Numbered from the stretch's first letter, positions 1 through 11,273 are shown. The stretch is 64,000 bases of DNA from Chloranthus sessilifolius (GCA_021018995.1 CM037593.1:43723810-43787809); one strand, 5' to 3'. Numbers and translations: made by a program. The notes: a model not told the origin generated them from the sequence alone.

Positions 1-397
1 GATCTAGATCCAATAGCATACTTCTCACCCTTTTATATTTATTTTCTCACACTCCATTCATCTTCTCAACCCTTTCTGTAGTTAAATCATTAGATTACCA
101 GAGAATATAGAAATAAGTGACCTTAAATCACCTTCCATTTAGGACAGTCAGATCTGTAGTCAGATCTGGAGAGCCTACTACTGATGGCTCCCTTGGAGCT
201 TCAGATCAACCTTCCCTGTGGGACAAACTCTTACTTATCAAAACTTGCTACAACAGGCCCTGTATCTTGCAAGACTGTGCATAGTTTAGGCTTGCTGCTC
301 TGTCATTTTCAATCCACCTTTCATTCATTTTCATTCACCCCATTCTTATCACTGCCTCCAATAAAGTTAGTAGCAAGCACTTAAAAATATCCTAACA
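1..397 (+). repeat. Family-1 LTR, 3' part (element A, left LTR)
   Basis: This stretch matches the last ~400 bp of the LTRs of elements B and C: a paired 'cagatctg(t)agtcagatctgg' segment, then 'acaaactcttacttatcaaa' with 'acttgctacaacaggccctg', then 'ataaagttag(t/c)agcaagca'. It ends in CA at 397 (cctaaca), where the B LTR ends ccaaca. The LTR start lies outside the window. No primer-binding site follows, unlike B and C, so the adjoining leader and gag have been lost or were never there. An ATG reading frame at 184-384 is part of the LTR and is not considered a gene. Confidence 0.75.
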
Positions 398-545
398 TTG
401 AGTGAACCTCTCGAGACATTCAACTGCCTTTTACTCTTCGATAGGTTGTATCAACCTGTCGATACCTTTTCCCCAATCCTATCGAAACTCGATTTACATC
501 ATTTTAAACCTATCAACCACTCAATTCAGCCATTCAATAGCTATT
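398..545 (+). promoter_or_regulatory. TCGA-type motif cluster, internal copy of element A
   Basis: Between the LTR end and ORF2 lie closely spaced motifs: aacctctcgagaca, cttcgataggttg, aacctgtcgatacc, aatcctatcgaaactcg, aaacctatcaa. The same words occur in the 3' LTR of A (5910-6427), for example cctgtcgagaggtt and aatcctatcgaaa. The position corresponds to the CTCGCGAG cluster between gag and ORF2 in B and C. The function is unknown; a cis-regulatory role is inference. Confidence 0.6.
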
Positions 546-730
546 CTCTGAGCTTTAATTTCACTCTGCCGATTTCCATTTTCTTTGTTCTTCCTCTACC
601 TCACTGGTGTCTACTCCAATTACTCGACCATTATTTCAATTGCTTTAATTTCTCAAGGGCTGCATTTTGCACTTGGTTTAAGTTGGTTTGGTGCCAATTC
701 TCATCAAAATCTGAAAACCCTAGGTTTTTT
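546..730 (+). other. ORF2 leader of element A
   Basis: Pyrimidine-rich sequence between the motif cluster and the ORF2 start, comparable with the 5' leader of ORF2 in B and C. It contains the 'gaaaaccctaggttt' segment that matches 'gaaaccctaatttt' just before the ORF2 ATG in C. No clear TATA box was seen in this copy. Confidence 0.4.
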
Positions 731-3540
731 ATGGATAAGTTTTCCTTCACCTTCACAATTCCTGAGCCTTAGCCTAACACTGGGGCTGAGCTTGAAATCC
801 CTGTAACCCTATCCACTCCCAATGAATTCGTGGATGTTTTAGGCCTGATCCTTGAGACAATCATTGACATACCCTACTTTTCTAAGGAGGAGTGTAAGGA
901 CACTTTGGATTATTTGGTAAAGGTAGGCCTGACCCCATTGATGACCCCATTATAAGAAAAATCTTATCCTAGGTTGGTCAAACTATGATATCAAAACATG
1001 AGGAAGAAGACCAAGCCAAGGGTCAACTGAGCCTTGCCTTGTGATTTTAATTAATAATTGGGAGCTGGTTGTGGATTACAGTGACATTGGATTGGAATTA
1101 GGGGTCCCTTCTATTTTTTATACATCCTATGGATTGGTAAAACCTAAGAGTGTGTCCTTTAAAGCTATGGCCAAACACCTGACTCAGGGCATTGTGGGGT
1201 CTGGGGAGTCATTAATGAGAAGAGATTTACACCCCATTATGCTTTTCATTAATTCAATTTTGAGGAAGAATATATATGTCAGTGGACATCACCAAGAAAG
1301 GAGAACCCCCATAGTGGTTGCCCTGTATTTTTTCTCTAAGGTCCAATTTATGAATGCTGCTCAGCTGGTGTTTGAAGCAATGGTGGATGTGAATGAGAAA
1401 ATTAGAAGAGTGCAAGCCCTACCAGGGCTACCTTACAACAAGCTCATCACTGCCTTGCTTAAGAGAGGAAAATTTGCCATTCAAAAGGATGAGGAAGTGG
1501 AGAAGGTTTCTCCAAAAGTGTTTAGGAAGAGGGCCTGGTTTGCTAGCATGACCCTGATTGGGAAGAGCAAGAAAAAATCATTTGAGAGTCTTGACAGAGA
1601 AGTCCCTCAGGTGGTCAGCTCAGCAGCTGCACCTGAGATCCCTGCTACACCATCATCTAACTCAGCAGCTATAGCGGACACCCCTACATCTGTTGGTCCT
1701 AACTCAGAGCTTCCATTTGTACCCTCTGCACCCTAACTCATCCCTTCCATTTCTATGTCCTTCCCTGTTGTCAGCCCTAATATGGCTAACATTTCCATCC
1801 CACAAGCCTCTCTACCATCCATCTCATTTCCCTTGCTCTCCATTGCAGTCTCCATACCTCCCAGCAGCTCAGCTACCCTTTCCACCATCACCACATCAAC
1901 ACCTCTATCAGCTCCTCTTACCATAGACCCCATCCCTACCTTACCTTCACTCACCATTACAGCCACTTACCAGAGAAGTTCAGCGTCAACCCCTCTAGCC
2001 AGTCCACCCATCCCAGATGCTGCACTTTTGAGCCCCACACCATCCACATCAGCTGACCTAGCCATTTTTCCCCATCATCCATACCCTTTGACATTGATCC
2101 CACCTTTTCCATCTCACCTCCACACATCCAGGACCAGTTGACTACTAAGGGGTATTCATCCCTGATAAAGTCCATTGTGGACAATATTGGGCATGAATAC
2201 TCTCCACTACCTGATTCTCCACAACCCACCTCTCCACAGCCTACCTATTTATAGTCTACACCCACCCCACCTTTTCAGCATGCCCCACTTTCCCATTTCA
2301 ACAATTCCAACCACTCAACCCACTACACCTATCATACCTGACCCCCTACCCCAAATCCTCAACCTATTACTCTCCCTTCAATTCCAAGTGATGGCCAACA
2401 CCCAAACCCAAACATCCATTGAGGCCACACTCCATGCCATGAACTCCACTCTCCAAAACCAAGCCTCAATTCCAACTAGTTTACAAGCCATCCAATCCAC
2501 CTTGTAAATTTTAACCCAACCATCACAATAGCCAAATATCCCTACACCCATCCATATCCACACCCCACCTCCTTCTCCCCAACCCTTAACCTTTGATGTT
2601 ACCACACCTGCTGCTATATCCATTGTACCTATCCCAGAAATCCCTCCTACTACCTTCACAAATGCCTCCATACAAACTAACCCTGAACCTGAACCTAAAC
2701 CCCATCCTAATCCTATCCAACTGCCGATTATTCCCCAACCTCTGGCAGTCACCTACCCACATCCCGAACCTGAACTCCCACCTATAGTAACAACATCTGA
2801 TGCTGCCACAAATGTGAAAAACTTAATCCCCACCTCCTCAATTCCAACCCAAACAACCATAGACCTTCCTTCATTTCTACCCTCACCCTCATCCACCAGC
2901 TGACCCTTTTGAGCAGCCCATACTCCCTACCTCTTCCTTTTACATACCTCCATACTTAACCCTCCTCCATACGATACAAAATAACTCATACCTTAAAAGG
3001 GATGTCATTCAAGGCATGGCTGACCTCAGAACCTCCATCAAGATACCCTATAAAGCTAAGATTGATCAAATGGACATGGATTACAGACTTGAGATGCTAA
3101 GAATATTGAATGGCTGGAGAGAAATTTTAATTCAATATGAAGCTGAGAAGCATACTGCTGCAACTGAGAAACTGAGAGCAGATGAACTTGAGAAGAGGTT
3201 AGTTGCCTCTAGAGAGGTCACAAAGGCCACCAAGGACCTGTATGAGAGTAGAATTGTACTGGATGAAAAGAAGGTAGAAATACTTGAAAGAAAAGTTGTT
3301 GAATTTACTGGCAGAGAGCCTGCACAAGCAGGTAAGCCTGCCCCTCTAGCCAATTCCCCACCAAAGCAAACTAGGAGTTACCCTAACTAGAGGAATGTGG
3401 CTGCTAGGAGGTCAGTTCCAACAGCTGCTGCCTTAAAGAAAGGAAAAGAGGAAGCTACCCAGTCTGAGGAGGTAGCCACCAAAGGAAAGACCAAGGCTGA
3501 GAGAACTGCAGAGTTGAAAGCTTATGTTGAACAATGTTGA
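731..3540 (+). pseudogene. ORF2 of element A: putative-plant-transposon-protein-like, decayed
   Basis: The start is the ATG at 731, aligned with the ORF2 starts in B and C. Conserved islands follow: YPRLVKL and YQNM near 970-1000, then an open stretch 1041-1736 with DLHPIMLFINSILRKN, SGHHQERRTPIV and KLITALLKRG. These match the domain in C (DLYPLLKFMDGVLRKN, SGHEQERRFPIV, RLITALLKFG). A long Pro/Ser/Thr-rich linker (about 1620-2960) is broken by stops and frameshifts. A charged coiled coil (3016-3390: EKLRADELEKRL) continues through one TAG to a TGA at 3538-3540. The domain resembles the 'putative plant transposon protein' family found in Ty3-gypsy elements; its biochemical role is not known to me. 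The frame is broken repeatedly, so this copy is inactive. Confidence 0.7.
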
Positions 3541-5340
3541 TACAACCTAGATGACATCTTCACTTCAAACTCTGAATAGATGTAGCTTGTATTTAGAATT
3601 TTCTTTTCCTACATAGATTTTAGGCATTTCATAGTTAGGATGTTTTGTAAAATCTTTTTGAAGTTATTTTACCTTGCATTGTACATTATTCTGTGCTTAT
3701 AAATGAAAAATTTTCTTTGGTAGCTTTTCTGTGTTTTTTAATTGGTCTACTTTATTTCTGTTATTTGTTTGATTGTTTGTGTTCCTTGTTTGTAGGAGTG
3801 TTTGATTGTTAATTTTCCTTCTCTTATTTGTGTGTTGTTGTTATAATCAACCTTGCTGCACATGTCCTTTATCATTGAATCAGTGAGGACACTACTCCTC
3901 ATAGGTTTGGGGGTGTGGCAGGTGTGCCAATAGAGTAGTTAATGTTAGTGCAGCTATGTTGGACAAAATTTATGAAAATGAAGTAAATTCCCACCTGATT
4001 TTTGAAAAAGAGGAAATTTAAAAACTTTTTAAAATTGAAATGTGTTGTAGTTCTAACATTTTCATGAAGTGAATGTCAAGAATTTTTTAAAAATTGATGC
4101 TTAGTGAACTTGAAAAGAGAGAAAATTATGAGGATATCCCCCAGAAATTTGATGGAAGACCATACCTAGTGAGATTTGGGCCTAAAAAATTTTCTTTGAA
4201 GAGTGTCTTGGCAATTTTTTCTGTTCTAAGGACTGATTGAACCTACTCTTGCTCACTAGAAGTTAGGCAAATCCAAGTTAAAACAGCTTGACAACATTCA
4301 TGAAATTGAGGATATGATGTAGGGCCATCCTTTGGACAGTTTGAGCTTAAAATCCTTACCCTTTGAACTGTCCTTGATATACTCCATTTGAGCGTTTAAA
4401 ATCCCAATTTTTCTTTGATAAAAATCAAAAAATTTGAAACCAAAATCACTTGGCCTGTTTCAGCTCACCCCCAATCTGAGAATTCAGGAAATGGAAGGAG
4501 AAGTGAGGTTAGAGGAAGGTTTCATATTTGGTGGAAAGAGAAGAAAAGCACAGTTGGTGGCATTTGTGGCATTCCGGCCCATAAAAAGAAAAAAAATAAT
4601 GCAAAAGAAAAAGCTTACAAAAAGGAAAGAAAAATAGAAAAACAAAACAAAAATATGGAAGAGAAGTCATTTCATTAGAAATGTTGAAAAAGAAGAGAAG
4701 AAGCTCGCCACTTTGGCTCTGAAAATTCAAAAAGAAGATGGAATTATACTGAAATGAATGTTGTGAAGTTGCATATCACCTCCTTACCTTGCTAATTTCC
4801 CAAATTTGAATCCTTTTATTCCCTTTTATTCTTTATAAACCTCACCCATAAGCCACATTACAACCCAATAAAAGTCCTTAATGATCAGAAACTAATTGAG
4901 TTGTCATGTGGAGATGAGGATTTGTTTAATCTATGGTGAAAAGAGTTAGAAGATTTCAGAAATTAGAGCAATGCCTATGCTCATGCTTGCAGTCCTATTT
5001 GAGGGCTGTAATTGCTCTTAAGCAGTGTGAATTGATACACCCTACTATTTTTATCTTGAGTGACAACCCTGGTAAGACTTGGGTCTGAAATAAAATTTAT
5101 TGGGGACATTATCAAAACAAAATTCTCAATTTCAAGGTAAGCTCTACATTAATTTTCATATAAAATGCCTTGAGATGAGCTGATTGGTTGTGAAGGAATT
5201 ACAACAAAAGTTTAGTTTTAAACTACCATTTTTTTTCTGAGAAGCCTCTAAAATTGAATGAACAAGGTGTGGAATGAATTTTTATTTTGCTTGAATATTG
5301 TTTTTAATATGCTGCATTAGTATTAACTGATTTTATTGAA
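3541..5340 (+). other. 3' non-coding region of element A
   Basis: AT-rich sequence colinear with the region after ORF2 in B (35041-36766), C (58008-59860) and D (7634-8603). Shared landmarks are 'cctcataggtttgggggtgt' near 3898, 'gaagaccatacctagtgag' near 4155, 'tctgagaattcagga' near 4476 and 'agccacattacaacccat'-like sequence near 4853. Small open frames here (4415-4730, both strands) are purine-rich chance frames. I see no gene. Confidence 0.6.
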
Positions 5341-5535
5341 GATGTTTGTGGGTACCTTCACTGAAAACCCTTAGGAGACTTCACTCCTCTACTAGGGATC
5401 ACATAGGCATTTAAAAGGCTTGATGTATATGCTAAATGCATCTGTGTTCCCTATGGAAGTGACATTTTTTATTTTCAATAATTGTTTTTAATTTCTCCTT
5501 TGCTCAGGGACTAGCAAAGCTTAGGTTTGGGGGTG
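5341..5535 (+). promoter_or_regulatory. Conserved hairpin block and polypurine tract, element A
   Basis: Contains the block common to families 1, 3 and 4: an AGGAG/CTCCT hairpin, a CTAGG-type hairpin, GATGTAT/ATGCATC, and a TTTGCT...AGCAAA hairpin. It is followed directly by the polypurine-like tract AGGTTTGGGGGTG (5523-5535) and the LTR start TGTTAAGC. The PPT primes plus-strand DNA synthesis in LTR elements (established). The hairpin function is not known. Confidence 0.65.
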
Positions 5536-5909
5536 TGTTAAGCAGTGAAAAATACTATTTTTTACCTCGTAACCTGACCTTTGGTGGACCCTTGAGATGA
5601 CTAATAATGTATTTTGAGTGTATTTTATAGATAAGCAATAAATTGCAATCTTAGTGCAGACATCCACCTAAAATGGCCAAAGAAGTTTGTTACTCAACAT
5701 GTGCTCGTACAGCCCAAAGGCCAGCAAATCAAACAATCCACAGAGCCTTAGAAGTTCATGAGAATGTCATAGGCCCATCTGGGTACTCTTGGGACTAAGT
5801 GCAGCTGCATGGATTGAAGATTGAACCCACCAAGAAGCTACTATGTCCTGATAGATGAAAGACAACACACCAAGGTTGTGTGCCAGCTGGGGAAGCACAA
5901 GGCAGTACA

Positions 5910-6427
5910 TATCGAGAGGTTCTAAAGTTGTTCTATAACCTTTGGAGAGGTACTGAGGCATAAAAGATAAGATCTCGAGAGGTTGGAAGTACATGTCGAG
6001 AGGTATGGAGGTGAAAGAGTGAAGAATTAAAGAGGTTCACAGAACTTGTCGAGTTGCCTAGAGCATCCTGTTGAGAGGATATCTGGAGGTGCAGGGGAAG
6101 TCGAGAGCTTCAACTAAACCTGTCGAGCAGTGCAAGACAACCTGTTGACAACTTACCTGAAGCTACGCTCATTCTTATGAGGATTGAGCCAACCTGTTGA
6201 GCACTCAACTGAAGACCGTATAACAAGTCAACAGGTTGATTATAACCCATTAGAGGATGAATGAAGAACTGGACAGAAGGTGAAACTGGGCTCCAATCCT
6301 ATCGACTAGTGTAACTCAACTTCTCAAGATGTCTCCAATCCTATCGAAAGCCACATGAACCTATTGAAATGAAGACAAAAAGACTTAAAACCTGTCGAGA
6401 GGTTCCCTGAACCTCTCGACACTCGAA
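5910..6427 (+). promoter_or_regulatory. TCGA-type motif cluster in U3 of element A
   Basis: More than a dozen variants of cctgtcgagaggtt and its reverse complement: atcgagaggttc, gatctcgagaggtt, catgtcgagaggta, cttgtcgagttg, cctgttgagagga, agtcgagagct, aacctgtcgagca, aatcctatcgaaag, aacctctcgaca. Both orientations are interleaved, so the transcript or single strand could fold on itself. The cluster lies ~220-730 bp upstream of the TATA box. Confidence 0.65.
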
Positions 6428-6643
6428 TTGGGAACTTCTCATTTCCTTTCACAGGGGGTATTTTTGGAACACAAATGCACATGAATGGGGATCCTCTAAC
6501 TACATCACATGAACTTACCAGTTTCAGACCAATGGGAGAAGAGCTTCTGGAAGAAAAATCAATCACATCAGCAGCTCAGAATAAGAGAATTATTCCCTTG
6601 AGCTCTAATTGGCTGAAATAGATCTGAGGACAGAGGAGAAGAG

Positions 6644-6650
6644 TATAAAA
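6644..6650 (+). promoter_or_regulatory. TATA box of element A 3' LTR
   Basis: TATAAAA in 'agagtataaaagcttgaag', at the same place relative to the LTR start and motif cluster as TATATAA in the LTRs of B, C and D. Confidence 0.55.
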
Positions 6651-7633
6651 GCTTGAAGAATTTACAGACCTAGGCATCCATAAATTGAGAGAACCAGAGC
6701 CAAATCTGACTTAATTTCCCTTCAAAAATTCCCTCTCTCTTCCTTCTTCCCCCATTCTCTCCTTAGCCAATCATGGTTGGCTAAACCTCTTCAGTAGCTA
6801 GGGTGAGGTCGAGAGCTGTAAAAGTGAGAGTTTCAGAGGCTTTGTAAAGGATTGTATGTTGCATAGATTGCAGATCTGAGCTCAATAGGCTGTAAGTTGT
6901 ATTATTACAGTAATTGTGGTTTTTAAAGGTGATTCTTATCTAAATTACACTTTTTCGTATTTGATTTCCCTGGATTAGATATTCTTGTGAATGCTTGAGC
7001 TTGTAGCCTGGCACCCACAACATCTACAATAGTTTACCTATTCCAATCAAGATCCTTGGATTGGAACAATCTCTAAGATGATCTGTGATCATTCAAGTGG
7101 ACAAATCATAGCCTTAAGATTGCTTTAACTCATTGGTTGAGATTAGATTCTTATACCTTGCATCTGAGCTTGTAGCCAGATGAAGAATTGTAGCAAATTT
7201 GTCCTATGCATTACCTTTGATCCACTTGATTTTCAGTAAAGACCAAAACTCCCTAGCTACTACTTTCCATCTTTTGAATTTAATCTTTTCTCCATTTCCC
7301 CTTATCTCCGTGTTTAATCAAATCTGGATCACTTGCAGTAAATTTTTGTAATTTTTAGTAAAAGTGATAAATCTTAGAAACCTCTCCTCTTTCCTATTTT
7401 TATTTAGCTTAAATTAGGATAGAGTACCAGATCTGGTACAGATATGGGGATTTACCTCATTTCTAAACTCATTTCCCTATGGACCTACCCTTAACTTACC
7501 TGTTAAAACTTGCTGCAATGGACCCTTTATCTTGCAGGCCTGCTTGCTTACCTTGATTCCTCATCTATGTGATTTTGCCTTTTAATTGGCTATTTTAACC
7601 ATATAATAATTGTAAGGTACGAAAAACAATACA

Positions 7634-8603
7634 ATCCAGTAAAACTGCCCTTTTTGCATACACTCTTTGAGCCTTAACTTCTAATTTTTCTTCAACAAAC
7701 ACCAATGTAATTAAACTTGAACCTCTTAACCCAATTCAAACCTACCCTCACTCTGAGAATTCAGAAGGTAAAGGAGAAGATGTTGAAGATAGGTGAGTAA
7801 GGTGTAACATTTGGTTAAAGGAGAAGAAGATAGGAGAAAATTTGTAAATAGTAGTGTAGCAATTGTATGGCTGTGGCAGCCATAATCACAATCATAAAAA
7901 AAAATAAAGAGAGAAAGGAAAGAGAAGCCAAGTGAAATACTTCAGCAGAAAATTGAAAAGAAGAAGAGAAGCTGGCCACTTTGAATCTGAAAAATGTCAA
8001 GGAAGATGAAGTTGTGCTTAAATTAAGGTTGTGAAGTCATGAATCACCTCCTACCCTTGCTGAATTCTTAGTCTTGAATCTCTTTACCCTCTTATTCTTT
8101 GTAAACCTCAACCATAAGCCACACTACAACCCATCAAAAAGACCTTGTTGATCCAAAGTGAAGTGAGTTGTCATGTGGAGATAAGGAGATGTCTAATTTA
8201 TGGTGAGAAGTGATTGACGATGTCAGAAATTAGAAGCCTTGCTTATGCTCATGCTTACAGACCAATTTGAGGTTGCAACTGCTCTTGGGCTTGAGTGAAA
8301 TTGAACACCCTTAAATTCATTTGTGAGAGATAGCCTTGATAAGCATTGGGTCTGAGGTGAAATTCATTGGGGCACTGTTTAAATCTAATTTTTGAATTAC
8401 TGGTGAGTTTGATACTGTTTGCATACACTACACTCTTGATGCCAACTAATTCAATGTGATGAGCATGCATGCATAATTTAGGTATTAAACTATTTGCATT
8501 CACTATTTAAAACTCCTCCAATTGTAAAGAGCAAGGGTGGAATGAAACTTTATTATTTGCAACTTAATTAGTCACTGTGTGCACTTGGTTTAACTATTTT
8601 TAT
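7634..8603 (+). other. 3' non-coding region of family-1 fragment D
   Basis: Begins abruptly with 'ccagtaaaactgccctttttgcatacac', matching the B sequence 'ctgtaaaactatccttgtgcatacac' near 35780. It then runs colinear with B (tctgagaattcagaaggtaa near 7750; gagagatagccttgataagc near 8325). No gene. The abrupt start against the LTR of A marks a deletion or recombination junction at ~7620-7634. Confidence 0.6.
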
Positions 8604-8800
8604 TGAGAAGTTTGTTGGTATCTTCACTGAAAACCCTTAGGAGACTTCACTCTTCCACTAGGGATCACCTAGGAGTGTAAAAGGCTTGGTGCATAAGCTA
8701 AATGCATCCGTGCTCCCTACGAAAGTGGCATTTTACTTTTTAGAGTAGTTGCTTAATTTTCCCTTTGCTCGAGGACTGGCAAAGATTTGGTTTGGGGGTG
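8604..8800 (+). promoter_or_regulatory. Conserved hairpin block and PPT, fragment D
   Basis: Same four-hairpin block as in B (AGGAG/CTCT-type, CTAGG/CCTAG, GGTGCAT/ATGCATC with a G-T pair, TTTGCTCGAGGACTGGCAAA). It is followed by GGTTTGGGGGTG and the LTR start TGCTAATCACTG at 8801. Confidence 0.65.
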
Positions 8801-9775
8801 TGCTAATCACTGAAAAATACTATTTTTCACCTCTTAACCTAGCCTTTACTACACCTTTGAACCATATAATAATTATTTTGTGAGCATGTTTTGTAGTTAG
8901 GAATAAAACTACAGCTTAGTACAATGGTTCACCCTTTGGAGGCCAAGAAGAGAGAATTTAAAGCCAAACCTTAGAGCTTACTGAAGAATAGAGGGTACAC
9001 CATGGTCGTACAAACCATAGTGATCATGTTGGTTGCCTAAGTGAGCCCTAGAAGTCCAACAGAAGAAAGAAGAATGGACCCAAGTAGAGGAGATTGCTGC
9101 TGCAGGCTGTGCACAGCAGCAGAGAAGCAGGTGTGACCCCTAGCGTAGTTAAAAATGCCCAAAAAGTCCTCTCGCGCAAATCTCACGAAGTCTAATCCTG
9201 CAGCACATAAGTACCTCGCACAGATCTTGCGAGGTTCACATACTTCAGACTTTAACTGCTTGCGCAGCTCTCGTGCAGAGTCAGCTTCAAAAATTTACTT
9301 CGCACAGACCTCGCGCACTTCAGAGACGGAGCCATCCATGCGAGAAGTTCATTTCATCTTATCGAAGATCCGCGCGAGCTGCGAACTCATCCTCGCGAGG
9401 TCCTCGAGAGCTGAACCACCTGGAGCCTCCTCTACGTGAGCTGCATTTTTCACAGCAGTTGAACCTAGCGAGCCTTCTTCTGCAGCTAATTCATCCACGC
9501 GAGAACCATGCAAGATTCATAATAGGCAACACTCAGCCTCACGAGGCACGAGTTCCCAACTTCTCTGTCAATACATAAGGACATTTTTTAGATTCTACAA
9601 TAGTCAAGGCACACATCCTGAGGTGCTGAGCTATTTTCCACTTCCCGAGGCAACACTTGGCAACAAATGAGCCACGCCAACATTGCAAACTAGGGCATTT
9701 CTCTTCTATTTTTTGATTGGCCAGAGCAAGATATTTTTGGTGGAAGTTATATATAAGCTGTAATTTTTAGCAAAA
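8801..9775 (+). repeat. Family-1 LTR of fragment D, 3'-truncated
   Basis: Starts TGCTAATCACTGAAAAATAC after the PPT. It carries a TCGCGA-type motif cluster (9160-9550) and a TATA box (TATATAA, 9749-9755), then stops about 25 bp later. After that the sequence matches the 3' non-coding region of family 3 in the opposite orientation (compare 9830 with 48500). Reading frames at 9155-9578 lie in the motif cluster and are not considered genes. Confidence 0.65.
9160..9550 (+). promoter_or_regulatory. TCGCGA-type motif cluster in LTR D
   Basis: Dense ctcgcgcaaatctcacgaa, cctcgcacagatcttgcgag, ttgcgcagctctcgtgcaga, acctcgcgcac, tccgcgcgagctgcgaac, cctcgcgaggtcctcgagag and similar words. Direct and inverted copies are mixed. 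It is located upstream of the TATA box at 9749. Confidence 0.6.
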
Positions 9776-9789
9776 AAAACCATCTAACA

Positions 9790-11054
9790 TTTTAACCCAA
9801 TTTGGCTCTGGCTTAGGTCATGACCTTAAATCATCTTTACAATTTACTAGCATAGATGCCTTATTGCTTTGATATTTCTAACAGATAATTCTAGACAAAA
9901 TATTAGGTTATCATAGATATAAAATATTTTCATTCTAAAATCAGCAATATGAGATTCCATTACAGAATAGAAGTTCAAAGAATTTTTTTTTTTACTTGAA
10001 TAGAAATAGTTTCTCTCTGAATAAAAGAAGAAATTTGGCTCTAATGCTCACTTTTGAAACTATAGTCTAAAATATTGTGGTTTAGATCAATCTATTATTT
10101 CAAACATCCATCTAATACAGTGTTCAACTAGTTAAGCATGAATTGTACTGTTCTATATTCTAATTATTGAACTCCTACTATAATGGATCGTAAGTTTTCA
10201 AGATTTGCAATTTTTTCTATCATAATTCCTATATAATGATCAACTATAAAAATAAAATTCGAAAAATAAATTTTACAAACAAACTGAATAAACTTAACTA
10301 AAATACTACTTTACTAATTATACTACTATTATACACAGGAATTGTGTAACCCACCCCCCCCCCCCCCCCAAACTTGAGTCGGACAATGCCCTCATTGGCA
10401 CAAAAATAGGGGACACTAAAAATTATTTACCTAAAAATTATTGATATCTCTAATTGTTTGTTTACCAGATGTGAAAAAAATTCTGTAAAGAATGTTCCCC
10501 CAAACTTGAGGAAAGCACAGCGGTTTTATTCTCAGTCATCAATAACAAAAAATTGAAAGAAAAGTTAGTAACAATTACACAGTAGAAAAATGAAAGTTAG
10601 TCAGAAAGAAAATTTCATATATTAACTGAATATTTACAATGAATAGAAATATCACAGTAAAAGGAAAAACTAAAATAAAAATTGATTACATAAAAATATA
10701 AACCTAAGAAAAATCTAGAGACACACTATTTTAGATATCGGCAGTAACGTCCGAGAGGATGTCTTCGATAAAGATTGGTCCTCAGCTTGTAATCGCTTGA
10801 ATAGAGTCTCTCATTCCTTCCTACCAAAGGAGTATCCACTCCTTTGGAGGGTCGCTACTCCAAGAGCTATCGGAACACTTCCCTCTATCTTCCAAATTGA
10901 ACTCCCCAAACAGAGCATATCACAGGTCTTTTCTTAGAAGAAATGCAATGCCACAGTGGTAGTTCTGTGAAGCATGGGGAAGTGTTCATATTTCCAGATC
11001 ACCCTTCACCCATACTGCTCCCTTGCGAAGACTATGTGAAGAGAATGTACACAT
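9790..11054 (-). other. 3' non-coding region of element 3a
   Basis: AT-rich and colinear with 48480-49150 in copy 3c: 'catctttac(a/g)atttactagcat' near 9833, 'actcctactataatggatc' near 10171, 'ggcacaaaaataggggacac' near 10396. It includes a 16-C run (10354-10369). Between 10740 and 11054 the minus strand may retain decayed ORF2 coding sequence, but stops interrupt every frame. No gene can be supported. Confidence 0.45.
10354..10369. repeat. Homopolymer C16 (G16 on the element's sense strand)
   Basis: Sixteen consecutive C after 'ggaattgtgtaaccca'. The homologous place in copy 3c (~48990, 'gttgtgtatcccgccaaattt') has no such run, so it is a local expansion. Confidence 0.9.
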
Positions 11055-11273
11055 TTGGCAGAGAAAGTATGAGCAATGGAGAAGGGTCTCGAGGGACGGC
11101 TCAACCCACTATCTTCATATAGGAGCTCGCATTTGGGGTGTGATGGTATAAAGGTTAGGAATTGGCAGAGAAAGTATGAGCAATGGAGAAGAATCGCGAG
11201 GGACGGGTCAACCCACTATCATCATATAGGAGCTTGCATTCGGGGTGGGTTGTGATGGTATAAAGGTTAGGAA
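11055..11273. repeat. Tandem duplication, two units of ~107-112 bp
   Basis: Unit 1 (11055-11161) and unit 2 (11162-11273) both begin ttggcagagaaagtatgagc and end gatggtataaaggttaggaa. Differences are few (for example tctcgaggga against atcgcgaggg, and an extra ggttg), so the duplication is younger than most decay in the element. Confidence 0.85.

Larger units (their letters stand above)
5536..7620 (+). repeat. Family-1 3' LTR of element A (subfamily with TCGA motifs)
   Basis: Starts TGTTAAGCAGTGAAAAATAC right after the PPT, matching the B/C LTR start TGTTAATCACTGAAAAGTA. U3 holds the TCGA motif cluster (5910-6427) and a TATA box at 6644. Near 7500 comes the LTR-end signature 'ttaaaacttgctgcaatgga'. 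It is shorter than the B/C LTRs (~2.1 against 2.7 kb) because B and C carry an internal duplication. The 3' boundary is not sharp: from about 7634 the sequence is the 3' internal region of another copy (D). Confidence 0.7.

Noticed and set aside
398..806. Open frames of 124 and 73 codons near the window start
   Set aside because: Hydrophobic T-rich translations across the motif cluster and ORF2 leader, in a different frame from the ORF2 coding islands.
9155..9578. Open frames of ~95-100 codons
   Set aside because: They lie in the motif cluster of an LTR; openness comes from CG-rich repeated words, and the frame is not kept in B or C.
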